From contig NC_056046.1 in the NCBI RefSeq assembly GCF_004379255.2, positions 3,534,001 to 3,598,000 of the forward strand: DNA of 64,000 bases, read 5' to 3'. Position 1 is the first letter of the stretch, and every line of letters starts with the position of its first letter. The stretch comes from Salvia splendens. Lineage: Eukaryota; Streptophyta; Magnoliopsida; Lamiales; Lamiaceae. Both the position numbers and the translations under genes were made by a program. Of the stretch, positions 1-12,375 are shown piece after piece. Under the pieces are notes generated by a model that was not told where the DNA came from, did no database searches, and saw only the letters and a program-made list of their open reading frames with translations.

Positions 1-1249
1 AAAAAGATATTTGTAATTCCTTTTGGGGGTGGGCCATCCACTGAAATTGGGACCAAAAACTTCTATTGAAAGCAAAACATTTGTCACATATAGGGGGTGG
101 GCCATCCACTGTTTGAACACAAAATATTTAAGTAAAAGAAAATTGAGATTAATGGGCTAAAATTTATTTCTAAGTTTTATCATATTTTTAGAGCACTACT
201 ATATGTGGATCAAAGCCCATCTGTGTGGGGACTCTTTTGACCATAAATGTATAGTCAATGTCTAAATAGTTGGATGATTTGAATTATTTTGTGCTTGTGA
301 AGTTACGGAATACTAATATATAGAACTAGTCCATATTGGAAAGGTAATATTGATCATAATATTTGATACATTTTAAATAGGGTTACACTAGATTTAATGT
401 GAAAATTACCAAAAATTTAACCTTAAGACATTTTTCAATTGACATAAGAATCCATATTATTCAGAAATGAAAATTTCTATCCGGGTTTAGGATTTTAACA
501 TTATAATGAATGGTCACCCCTAATTCCAAAACGCAGGCAAATGTGAAAAGTCAATAGATTCAATTATTAATAGCATATTTCCATAAAACATGGATACAAT
601 CATAGTGTCATCGCGTCACAAATTATCATGTCACGCTTTATGAAGAATCATGATAAGTACTCATTTGAATATTTATTATAGAGCCATCTAAATGGGGTAT
701 TACTCAGACCATTCCATAAAGATTGAAACTTTTCATCTTCTTCTTTTCATCACAAACAGAAAAGATAGAATTTGATACAAGACATGTAAACCAATATCAA
801 CCATATGTCGAATTTAAACGAAACGTATCAATACTTGGCCCCTCTCTCTCTCTCTCTCGTTTTACACGTTATTTTTGGATTTAAACCAATTATTTTTAAA
901 TTGTGAATTTTGTCATATTCACTATAATCTTATACTAATTGCATAAAATTGAGGTGAAATTACTACTTTTTTTGTGGAGACGATAATATTGAACCCCCAA
1001 AAGATCTAAATTCAAATATCTAACTTGTTTAAGTTGAAATTATTGGAACTCTCTAAAATATATTCCACTTATAAGAGCTAACTTATAGTATTCCATTAAA
1101 TTAAATAACATGTATAAAAAAATGTGATCAAGAGAATAATAACCTATGGCCTTATAGGGTGTTTTAGCGCCACATATATTAATTTGTATACATTTATTGT
1201 GATTTTGCGAGAAGTTAACATATTCATTTGCTATGAACAAATAGTGTTA
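1..1249. other. Intergenic AT-rich DNA, no gene seen
   Basis: AT-rich sequence with stops in all frames and no recognisable domain. A short direct repeat built around GGGGGTGGGCCATCCACTG occurs twice near the left edge (about 25-44 and 93-112). A CT microsatellite lies at about 841-859. Nothing else can be supported. Confidence 0.7.
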
Positions 1250-1251
1250 TA

Positions 1252-1577
1252 CTCCCTCCGTCTCACTTTAAGAGTCATATTTTACCATTTTAGTACGTCC
1301 CAGTTTAAGAGTCTCATTTAAAATTTATCATATTTTACCATAAAATTTAATCTCATTGTTGATGAAATTTGCACTCAAATGCCATTACTTTCATAAAAAT
1401 AAAACAAAACATAATCATAAACATACAAAAAGTCAAAAAGACCTCACTTTCCACTACACCATTTCAATTATTACACACTCCAACAACCACGACCTCACTT
1501 CATTTATTACACACTTCACCAATTTCTTAAAATTCGTACCATAACTAAATCTTACTTTTAAACTGAGACGGAGTGAG
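1252..1577. mobile_element. Stowaway-type MITE (Tc1/mariner), 326 bp
   Basis: The left end reads CTCCCTCCGTCTCA and the right end is its near-perfect reverse complement (TGAGACGGAGTGAG). Both ends are flanked by the dinucleotide TA, the expected target duplication. The interior is AT-rich and non-coding; short open frames in it are not genes. This end sequence is the hallmark of plant Stowaway MITEs. Confidence 0.85.
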
Positions 1578-1579
1578 TA

Positions 1580-4500
1580 ATTTATTTCATTTTTCATTTC
1601 TCTTGAGTGTACCATGTACGTCATATATCAATAAAAAAAATATTAATGAAGGGGCATCTGCAAACCATATATCTTTATTCTTAGGTGACCCCAGTACCGA
1701 TAATTTGAAATAATATTTAGTACTCCATTGATAAATCATATGTATAGCCCACATTTAAATAGTACATTCATCACATCATAGTTTAATTTACACTATGTTT
1801 TAATTGAATAAATATTTTTTTAGTGGTGGGACAGAAGTTCGTCAGTGTAGTGGATGTCTACTTCTCTCTTTTTGCCAAATAATGTTTGATATATTTTATG
1901 ATATCACCTTTAGACCATCTTATTCTTATCTCTAATTAATTCACTTTTCAGTTTTGGTAGTTCAACTCATTATTATATTTATTTGCGATCTTTTTACTAT
2001 CTATGTCGACTATGACAATTTCCTAATCGTCTCCATTAATATCACGTTTAAATCTCATTATTCCATATTCCCCAAATAAAAAATTACTATTTTCAATGTA
2101 TTAATTAAGTTTTTGACTTCAAAATGAGTGGTAGAGTTTTATCCAAGACTTTTTTATTTAAAAAAAATGCTTTCATCGTTTAAATATTCTCGAAGGAACT
2201 CTAATTAAGTGTTAATTAATTGATCGCCATGGCTAATATAGTAGGTGAGCTAAGTATAAATTAATCAATCATAGCATACCTAATATATTTTGAGCTGAAC
2301 AATTTCACAAAGCTTTCACAAAAGGTTTATTTGATTAGTTCAAATATATGATGCATGCATGGTTCATAGTTTTGCAGACAGAAGTTTTATTGTATATAAT
2401 TGAGTTAACGTAAAGAATTGGTTAACCTTTTTGTTTGAGTCTCAAAATAATGGTATAAAAAAGGTTATGGTTTAGATTCTTTTACGAATGGTCTTGGTTT
2501 TGAAAATTTAATAACCGAAATTATGGTTCAATCATGGATTTAGAAAATTAAAGACCCATAGTGCCAAACGCATGATCTATAAATTATGCTTTAATGATTT
2601 TGGTGGGTACATTTATTAATTATTGGATTTGTTTGTAATTTCTTCAAATAAAAACTCATTTATCCACAAATTTAACAAAATCAATTAACTTAAATTTTGA
2701 TGTCCATGATCGAATAGTTCTTTTGAATTTGTTCATTAATGAAATATTCGAAAATCGACTTCATTACCCCTTTTTCCGATTTATATGGGTGTCATCCTTC
2801 CACGATATCGTTCCAATTTTATCGAATGTACCCGAAGGGACAAAAAAAATTAACAAATAGTATGAAAATCGACTTCATTAAGCTTTGTTAGAGGTAATTG
2901 TTCATCAACAAACCAAAATAAAGATTAAAAAATATTTTTAAGTGGAATAAGGTGATTTTAATTAATTTCAACCAAAATATACAATATCAAGAAGCCAAAT
3001 ATGTGAACTGATTTATATGTAAATATAATTATTATTTCATTACACGGCCTAACTAATGTTTGAGAATAGCACACTACTCTTTACACCCACCCTACACTAT
3101 TTAATGATGATTATAGGCCCTTGAGCAAATTTTAGCCTAACTAAAAATCAAAGAGGTAAGTGTCAATTAGACCTAGTTCAAATATTATATTGAGGCACCA
3201 CAAGAAACTCTTTGGCAACAGACCTAGAGTTAGAAATATACATGCGTATAAAAAAAATATACATGCGTATAATGTACTATTAGTAATATATTTCCCACAT
3301 TTATGATCCACGTACATAGATGCAATAAGTCACTACAGCAAAAAGAATGGCTAAAGACTATTTTTAATAAAGACCCTAATTTGTATATTTAACTATATGA
3401 TCAACATTTCATAAAGTATCATTATTATCATTGTCCCAACTAAAATTATGAGCCATTAATAGAAGCATCCTAAAAAAATAAAAGATTAAGATAATTTATC
3501 ATCAACTTATAAATATTTTCTTTTACTTTCTAAATTATAAATTAATTATTTTTAAAAAACTAAATATTAATAATTGTATCTCAATTTTTATGACAATTTT
3601 TTTTTATAGTGAATGGTATCGTTGTAAGTGTTGTGTAGTGTTTTAATTGGCGTACAAAAGATAAAAATTGTTGTGCCTTGTCCTAAAATATTAGTTTGGC
3701 TGACATCATAAGTCAATTACTTCAATTTTTCATGAGTCTACCAAACTCTAGTAACCCCACTCTAAACGTGATCATCTAGAAACGACGTTGATCATAAATG
3801 TACGTGACTATTTAATAATGCAAAATTTTGTTGGCACATTTAAGATTTGAAAACAAAATCATGAAGTATAACTATATATTTGTATCAAAATTCAAAACTT
3901 CAAAAGTATGGTATGCTAATTGGTATGTAGAGATAGTTCAATTCCATATTTAATTAATTAGCTTCTTTCATATAGTATATTGAAAATTCATTCAAAGGCG
4001 ATAAAAATGGAAGTGCGTCAACATGAACTATGCATTATTTTTATAATTTATACAGTAGTACTTTTTTTCTAATAACACACTTTTATTGTGTATTGTCCCT
4101 ACATACTCATTGATTGCCTATATATATATATTGTATTTATATGTAGCCGCTCACAAAATTAATTAAGATATTAATTTAATCGAACTAGGTCAATTCAATT
4201 GGGCGTTCCGAATATATATATTACATGATTTAATTTTTGTATTTATATTAAAACAGGAGTAAATAGAGAAATATGAGGGATCGAGATTATATAAAGTTGG
4301 CCTAGTATATTTCGTGGGGTTTAGTAATTTCAAATATATAACATTATTTATTTGTGAAAATTCTCCCATTATTAAAATTCGTGAAAATGTTTGATAATGT
4401 TATTAACATCATTAACACATAACTTACAAAATACAAGAGAATGAAGTCTAAAAAAGGAGGCATCTTTATATAGAATCGGAATTATGCAATATGTCGTTGA

Positions 4501-5362
4501 AAAAACCAATAATATTATTATTGCGTTATTCACAAGGAATATTTATTAAGCTTTTCATTATTCTAATTCTAGCAAATCCTAATTGGAATTCTACTTCTCT
4601 ACGTTTTATCATTCACACAGACAAAAACAAGACTCAAAAGATGAACTATTTCTTTCTATCAATTTAGTTGATCAACGTTCAATAAAACGTGTTTGGTTAG
4701 GTATAGTTTTAATCAAACAAACACCTTGTTTTCTCTTTAATAAGATGCTTTGATAAGTCATCCAAGTTCAACTTGATACACTTTAATAAATGTACACTTT
4801 AAATTTAGAATTTTGAAGTATCAAAACGGATTTTTAATAACTCATGACTATAAATAGTAAAAACCATTAAACTGTAACGAAATGTTTATAAGAACCAATA
4901 GCAATTAGCCTCAATTTCATACTAATAATTATCTATTCAAAAAAAATATATCTATTCAAACGTTGTCGTTTTAATGCTAGCTACTTTTTTCATGTTGGCA
5001 CTTTCAACAATTGTGCTTCAATTTAAAGACAAGATTATTTTTAGGAAAAAAACTCAAAATTCATATATTTAAATTCAAAAATTACATTTGGGGGAAAACC
5101 AAAAGTATTATACTCCTAGTTAAAGTTCGTAAATTTACAAACAAATAACCCAAAAAATACTCTGGACATTTCAATTTTTTCAAAATGAAACTAGCGTAGG
5201 TCAGATTGTCAAGGTCAAAATGACATCGCTTTTGGTCACCCTAAGCGTTGTCGTTTTGTGCGTCACATGCTGACATGCAGTTATAAATTTTATCCAAAAT
5301 AGTAAACGCCCCTAATTTTTGTTTTAAATCTCCTCTTCATCCACTAAATTTCTTCTTAGAAA
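1580..5362. other. Long gene-free AT-rich stretch
   Basis: Roughly 3.8 kb with no coding region, no clear TIR pair and no LTR. A 13-bp duplicate (ATACATGCGTATA) is at about 3238-3271, and an AT dinucleotide run at about 4121-4130. I see nothing else supportable. Confidence 0.6.
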
Positions 5363-5364
5363 TA

Positions 5365-5528
5365 CTCCATCCGTCCGCCATTAGAAGTCTCGGTCACTTT
5401 TGCGCACTCGTTTTATAAAAATGATAATAAATAGTTAAAGTGGAGAAATGGTTAAGTAAGAGAGAGAATAATGTTGATGAAACGAGTACGCAAAAGTGAC
5501 CGGAACTCCTAATGGCGGACGAAGGGAG
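5365..5528. mobile_element. Stowaway-type MITE, 164 bp
   Basis: The ends CTCCATCCGTCCGCCATTAG (left) and the reverse complement of CTCCCTTCGTCCGCCATTAG (right) pair over 20 bp with two mismatches. Flanking TA dinucleotides fit a TA target duplication. The inverted similarity extends further inward (GTCACTTTTGCG and CGCAAAAGTGAC), so the element could fold almost end to end. It lies about 1.1 kb upstream of the KUP start codon. Confidence 0.88.
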
Positions 5529-6620
5529 TATAGGGTTTGTACCCTTCATCTTCAACATTCAAAATTTCTTTGGACACGTTAATTCCGAGGAAACTTGAAA
5601 TTTCTGATGGGGCAAAAGTGCAAATACAGAAAATAAGCAATCAAAGTGAGTAAATGCCATTTATGACAATGGAAGTACTCATTGATTTTTTTTTGGAACA
5701 AAAAATATCAACAAGTGCAGTTCCCTACCGAGCCAGTCACCGAATTCACATCTCATGCCACGTTACTTTGATGCCTTCAAACTCAGAAAACTATATGTCA
5801 AGTATATATACATAAACCAAATATTTTGAAGATGTATACCTTCTTTTGTAGGTGCTTTTTATACAGATTTTGGACTTATAATCTTTTTGAACTAGTGTAG
5901 ACTGCAGTGGCCACGCCCACCCATTATCATTTATCAACCAACCCCACAAACACACATAGATTGATTATTGATAGATCAAAGTAGATTTAATTTCTCTGCA
6001 AAATTGAGAAGATAATACTACTGACTACTGAGCTACACACCACCACCCACCCACTCAGTATATTCTATTTTCCGAACATTTCTGCAAAAATACAAAAAGC
6101 AAAAAGCTGAGGCAGTTTTTTCTCTTTAAAGCTCCCATTCTTGTTCTTTGACTCTTTTTCATTTTTCAAGATTGGGTTTTTATTGATCCAATGGAGGTGG
6201 GATTTCTTGATCTTATTCCTGTATATTTTATGAGATACTACAGCCTATTTTGTGTACAGTGAGCTCTGAGAATATTATTTGACTATTAAATCATGTTACT
6301 GAAATTAATAGTGTCCACGTACAACACATTTACACATGTGTTGAGGGACAATATTCTATAGCACGATTTCCCACCGGCCTTTTTCCTCTTCCTCAGTGGT
6401 TCATCCGCTCAAGACTGCATTTTTCTCGATTTCCATTTTGTATTGTTTTCGTGTTTGTCTCTTGTTCTCAGCATTTCTCCAAAAGGAAAAAGGTTTTTTT
6501 GTTTTTCTTGAGTTTGTTGGAGCAATTTTGGGCTGGAGTTGAAAAGGGGCTAGTTTTATAGTGTTGGCTTTAAAGGGTTTTGTTTGGAATGATTTCCCCA
6601 TGATTTTGAGAAGGCCAGTG

Positions 6621-9600
6621 ATGGATATTGAGAACTGGAGCCCTGATAGTAATAAAAATCCCATAAAGGTGAGTTCTTGCTGCTGAAAATTCAATTCTTG
6701 ATTTCTGGGATTTTTTCACTCATGTTTTGGTGAAATGGGTTGAGAATTGAATTGTGTTTCTCTGCAGAGGGAATCATGGAGAACTGTTTTGACATTGGCG
6801 TATCAGAGCTTGGGTGTTGTCTATGGCGATTTGAGCACTTCGCCTCTGTATGTGTACAAGAGCACTTTTGCAGAGGACATTCAGCACTCAGAGACTAATG
6901 AGGAGATATATGGGGTTTTGTCATTTGTGTTTTGGACTTTAACTCTGATCCCACTTCTCAAATATGTGTTCATAGTGCTTAGAGCTGATGATAATGGTGA
7001 AGGAGGAACCTTTGCCTTGTATTCCCTCCTCTGTCGCCATGCCCGTGTGAGCACGCTCCCGAATGGTCAGCTCGCCGACGAGGATTTGTATGAATACAAG
7101 AAAGATGGGATTGCATCTGGTAATTTTAGAGGCCTTGGTTTGAGATTGAGATCCACATTGGAGAAGCATAGGGTGCTACAGAGGATGTTGCTCATTTTGG
7201 CCTTGTTTGGAACTTGTATGGTGATTGGAGACGGGGTTCTCACCCCCGCGATTTCTGGTAGAAATCCACATTGCTTTCAATCTGTTATGTTGTGTTTTTG
7301 GATTTGGAAATTGTGATTTGATCTGTTTTACCTGTGTTTTTGCAGTTTTCTCTGCAGTTTCGGGGTTGGAGCTCGTTGTGTCAAAGCATCATCACCAATG
7401 TGAGCCCTCTTAACCTTAGAATTCTTCATGTTTTGATGTTATGTTATATGTTCTTTATTTGGTGTTTTAGTGGTGAAGAAATTAGTTAGTTTGTTAAATC
7501 TCCTGATTGAGTAAACTTGAAGGATCACAACTGAAATTTTCAAAAATTTAGCTACTGTCAATTACTCTAACTCCCGGTTTCTTCGCCTCTGTCGTGTGTC
7601 TTTAGCTCGTCATCCGATTCCTATTCCGGCATTTTTGTGTCTTGAGCAATTCAGTGTGATTGAAATGCCATTTGGAAAACAAGGAATAGATAGAAAACTG
7701 AGATTGGACTAAAAAAAAGAAAGGCTGTCAAAATTATGTTATTTGATGACGATGTTCGGGCATTCCCATTGACAAATCTGCATAATTTTTTATTCGTAAT
7801 TATGTAGTCGTGGACAAAGAGATCACACCAAATTGTAATGAAATGCATCACTGTGGGGCCTTTGTTAAACTATGACAAAAATCTTTGCTTTAATCTAAGT
7901 CCAATCAATATTATCTATATAAAGTAAAGTTAGGTCACCATCTTTCTTGATTGTGGTGGATGTATGGGTATCAATTATCAATTAACAATTATCATACTAC
8001 TATCTATAGTGGAGATCCAAGTTGAGATTGCAGATTCTTAGGTGATCATATTATAAGATTTCTTGTGGATAACATAGTAACTTTGAAAAGTAAACTTTGT
8101 GCAATAAACAATGAAAAGCAGCAGTAAAGTTGAATGATCTTCTAATAAAGTCATGATTTTTATTGTTCTTAATACATCACCTTCAAGCAAAACCTTTTCA
8201 AGAATAGTTAACAATATCTCATAACTTTTCTTATCACCTGTTTATCAGTTTTTACTATTAACTATTGAGTAATTTTACTTAACTGTTACGTGTATATGCA
8301 GATATAGAAGTCCCGGTTGCTTGCGTGATTCTAGTGTTCTTATTCTATCTCCAGCACTACGGGACTCACCGAATAGGACTTCTCTTTGCACCGGTAGTGA
8401 TCACATGGCTCTTCTGTATCAGTGCCATCGGAGTGTACAACATCATACACTGGAATCCGCACGTTTATAAGGCACTCTCTCCGTATTACATGTACAAATT
8501 CCTGAGGAAGACACAGAGAGATGGCTGGATGTCGTTGGGCGGGATTCTGCTATGTATAACAGGTACAAGACTGTACAATCTTCACCGGTCTCTTTCCTTA
8601 TGCATATTAGTCACTAAATGAATGTACACGTCCAGGTTCGGAGGCTATGTTTGCTGATCTTGGGCACTTTTCACAGATGTCCATCAAGGTAGGTATATCT
8701 ATAGTGTTATATTTGCATCTGCTTCATACCTGTCTGCTCGTTTTATGTTTGCAAACGAAACAAGATTCGAACTGAGGTCTTCCTGACTCCAGATAGCCTT
8801 TAGCTGTGTCGTCTATCCGTCCTTGATCCTTGCGTATATGGGACAAGCTGCGTATCTTTCCAAACATCACATCAACGAGAGCGACTACCAGATTGGATTC
8901 TACGTATCAGTACCCGGTAATGCTATACACATATTTCATCGTTCCATAGTGATGTTCCAAATCCTTGTATCTGAGTTAATATTCCACTCATGGTTGCAGA
9001 AAAGCTACGGTGGCCTGTTCTTGCAATCGCCATTCTTGCTGCTGTGGTGGGAAGTCAGGCTATCATTACTGGGACGTTTTCGATCATCAAGCAATGTTGT
9101 GCAGTGGGTTGTTTTCCGAGGGTCAGAATAGTACACACGTCGTCTAAAATTTGCGGCCAGATTTACATCCCGGAAATCAACTGGACTCTAATGCTGCTCT
9201 GTTTGGCAGTTACTATTGGATTTAGAGATACAAAACACATCAGTAATGCATCAGGTAACATCTCGTTCGATTCTTGCTCTTCATCTACATGTATCTCGCT
9301 CGTACCATTTGAAGTATGAATAGATTCCCGTTTTTCCCTACTAAGTTGAATGAGTGCTGATTTGAACTCTTTGTCTGAATGCTTGCCTTATGTCTTAAGC
9401 TTTTGTCGTGTTTTGCTCGAGCAGGTCTTGCTGTTATAACAGTTATGTTGGTTACAACATGCCTTATGTCTCTTGTGATCATCTTGTGCTGGAAAAGAAG
9501 TGTCTTGTTCGCCCTCGGCTTCATATTATTCTTCGGCTCCATCGAAGCGCTCTACTTCTCCGCTTCTCTGATCAAGTTCCGCGAGGGCGCTTGGGTCCCT

Positions 9601-10497
9601 ATCGCGCTTTCTTTCACATTCCTCGCGATAATGTACACGTGGCACTACGGGACGCTGAAGAAGTACGAGTTCGATGTCCAGAACAAGGTCTCCATCAACT
9701 GGCTCCTAGGTTTAAGTCCGAACCTAGGGATCGTCCGTGTCCGAGGAATTGGCCTCATCCACACCGAGCTCGTGTCCGGGATTCCGGCCATCTTCTCGCA
9801 TTTTGTGACGAATCTCCCTGCCTTCCATCAGGTTTTGGTTCTGTTCTGCATCAAATATGTTCCTGTGCCTCATGTTCGATCCGACGAGCGATTTCTGGTC
9901 GGACGAGTTGGGCCGAAGGAGTACCGCGTTTACCGATGTATCGCGCGATACGGGTACCGTGACACGATCATCGACGATGTCGAGTTCGAGAAGGATCTAG
10001 TATGTAGCATAGCAGAGTTCATCCGGTCGGAGGTGTCGGAATGCAACGGTTCGTCGGAACACACTCTCGAGAACGAAGAGAAGATGACGGTCATCGGGAC
10101 GTCGTCGTCCCACGCGAAAGGCGTCAAACTATGGGAGGACGACGGGGGTGGAGATCTGCAATCGTCCGATGATGCCACCACGAGCACGAACGAGCTCGGG
10201 GAGATCCGATCGCCGGTGGGGCCGAGGAAGAGAGTTAGGTTTCTCGTCCCGGAGAGCCCGGAAATTGAGAAAGAGGAGCGGACCGAGCTACGGGAACTCA
10301 TGGAAGCAAGGGAGGCGGGGATGGCGTTCATTCTAGGTCACTGCTACGTGAAGGCGAAGACGGGGTCGAGCTTGATGAAGAGGCTCGTCGTGAACGTCGG
10401 GTACGACTTCCTCCGGAGGAACTCGAGAGCTCCGACGTACGCGTCGAGCTTCCCGCGGGCGTCGACGCTAGAGGTTGGTATGATCTACCATGTATGA
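6621..10497 (+). CDS. KUP/HAK/KT potassium transporter (KUP6/8-like), 8 exons
   Basis: Multi-pass K+ transporter of the KUP/HAK/KT family. Inferred exons: 6621-6668, 6768-7257, 7346-7399, 8302-8562, 8636-8688, 8793-8916, 9000-9254 and 9425-10497. All introns are GT-AG and phases join cleanly to give 785 aa, close to Arabidopsis KUP6 (about 782). The family signature [12 protein letters not shown] is at residues 32-43. Other conserved blocks include [40 protein letters not shown] and [11 protein letters not shown]. The hydrophilic C-terminal tail fits the KUP2/6/8 clade, linked in Arabidopsis to K+ efflux and control of cell expansion. I chose ATG 6621 (MDIENW) over in-frame ATG 6600 because it has a strong context (G at -3 and +4) and resembles the clade's N-terminus. 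No lesion seen. Clade placement is from memory. Confidence 0.93.
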
Positions 10498-12290
10498 TAC
10501 CTTGTGCAGCTTCTTGTTTTAGGAAGTTTGGTTTATGTAAATGGATTGAATCAGTCTTATATACGAGGTATAGTAAGCTCAAGTTCAAATGAATTGTCGC
10601 TATTGTGAAAAAACACAATATATAATCTAGTAGTAGTAGTTGTTTAAGTACTAACATCAATAACTATTGTACAAATGAAAATGCAATTGAAATGTTAATG
10701 AGTAAATCAATTCAAAACAGAAAAGAGGTGCATGTTTTTAAAACATTATCACAAGTCTATTATATAGTGCCCAAACATTATCATAAGTCTATAACGATCG
10801 ACTTTTTTCATCGAATAATATCATTTTTTTGGTATAATTTTGCTACATGATAATTTTATATTTTTCAGTAGTGTTATGTCTGAATTTCAACATCGAAACT
10901 TGCTTTGAAATATTTTAATTAATAACCAAACTCTGTCATTATAAGGTTTAATTAGTAATTTTATGTTATTTTCTGTTTTAGTTAATATTGAAATTTTTGA
11001 TATTCTGTGTTGATTTTTGAAAAAACAAATAAATCTAATATATTTGATAACCAATTCAATTTATTGTCCTATAATCATGCAAATAATTTAAACATTATTA
11101 CTACTATGTAAGATTTGCATGAACTACAATCAACATATATAATTTGCTTTTTAAGAATAAACTACGTAGTTTCCGTTAATAATTTCGATTCTAATGGAAA
11201 AGTATTAATAAATCGAGTTGACATTCTAAAAAAATCACCGTATAAGAAAATTTTAATTTTAAAATTTATATTGATAGATTTGATTCTATGATTCTATTTC
11301 TAGAGATTGGATCTTAATTGATTCATCTCAATCCAAACATTATTTATAATATGAAATATAATTATGAAAAAAATGGGTATAGTAGAATTTGATATAAAAA
11401 ATACTAGTACTATATTTTTAAAAAGGAGGGTATAATGACATGTTAAGAAATTATTTTTCTTATAATTTTACTAATAAATTTAAAAAATATTAGTAATAAT
11501 TTATTCATGTGGTTATCCATTCCAACATACACAAATACGTGCCAAAGCCAACACTAGTTGTACTTGACTTCTTACATAAGCAACATTAACGTGTAAGTTG
11601 CAAGCTTTTTCCCTAATATTTTAGTAATTTTATTTTAAAATACAAATGAAAAATCGGCCGATCACAGTTACAGACACTAAAAACTGATTACATGTTAAAC
11701 TTTATACTAACAAATTGTTTCTTATTCACTTACATGTCTATTCAATGAGTAACATAGAAATTTTAATAGTACTAGTACTAATTAAACATTGAAATTAAAT
11801 AAAAATAACATAAAACAGGAAAAGAATAAAGTAGTAGAAGAGATGAGAGAAAATAAAATGAAAAGATAAGCGTGAATTAAATAGGAGATAAAAGAAAAAT
11901 AAAAGTGATAATATATTTTTTATATATAAAAAAATGACTCAAAATAATTTAGATACTCATAAAAAAAATACGATTCAACTTTGTTACGACGTATATATAT
12001 TGTTTTTTAAATTTTCAAATTTTATTTAATCTCCTAAAAAGAAAGATACTACATGAGACAGAGTTGTTTGAGACTGTTAAGACAAAAAAAACAGCATATG
12101 TCTTATGTGATAGGGCTTTAATAAGTTCACCTACTGCTTTAATACTGTGAAAATCTCTGCTTCATTAGCAAAGTTTGATTAAATAATTGTTAAGACCACC
12201 TTTTCATTGCTTCACCCTCTCTCTCTCTCCTCATTCTTCAGTCACCTCATGCTCTCTTTTGTGACTCATGGAAAGTACATCACAATGAGT
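10498..12290. other. Intergenic, KUP 3' region and NHL-gene upstream DNA
   Basis: AT-rich DNA without open reading frames of note. The first few hundred bases should hold the 3' UTR of the KUP gene. A CT-rich tract (about 12212-12231) precedes the TATA box of the next gene. No transposon ends were recognised. Confidence 0.6.
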
Positions 12291-12294
12291 ACAA

Positions 12295-12302
12295 TATAAA
12301 AA
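12295..12302 (+). promoter_or_regulatory. Probable TATA box of the NHL-domain gene
   Basis: TATAAAAA lies about 80 bp upstream of the start codon at 12376, which would put transcription start near 12325-12330 and leave a 5' UTR of about 50 nt. Inferred from position and sequence only. Confidence 0.5.
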
Positions 12303-12375
12303 GGGGAGGAATGTAGAAATCTGCCCTCCACATTTTCTTGAATTTCTCTGTTTTTTTTTGCTAAGCAAAGGTGAA

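Noticed and set aside
6401..6694. 97-codon minus-strand frame over the KUP leader
   Set aside because: Lies opposite the 5' UTR and first exon of KUP; no domain and biased composition.
9408..9962. 184-codon alternative frame in the last KUP exon
   Set aside because: Shadow of the KUP coding frame, which has clear family homology.
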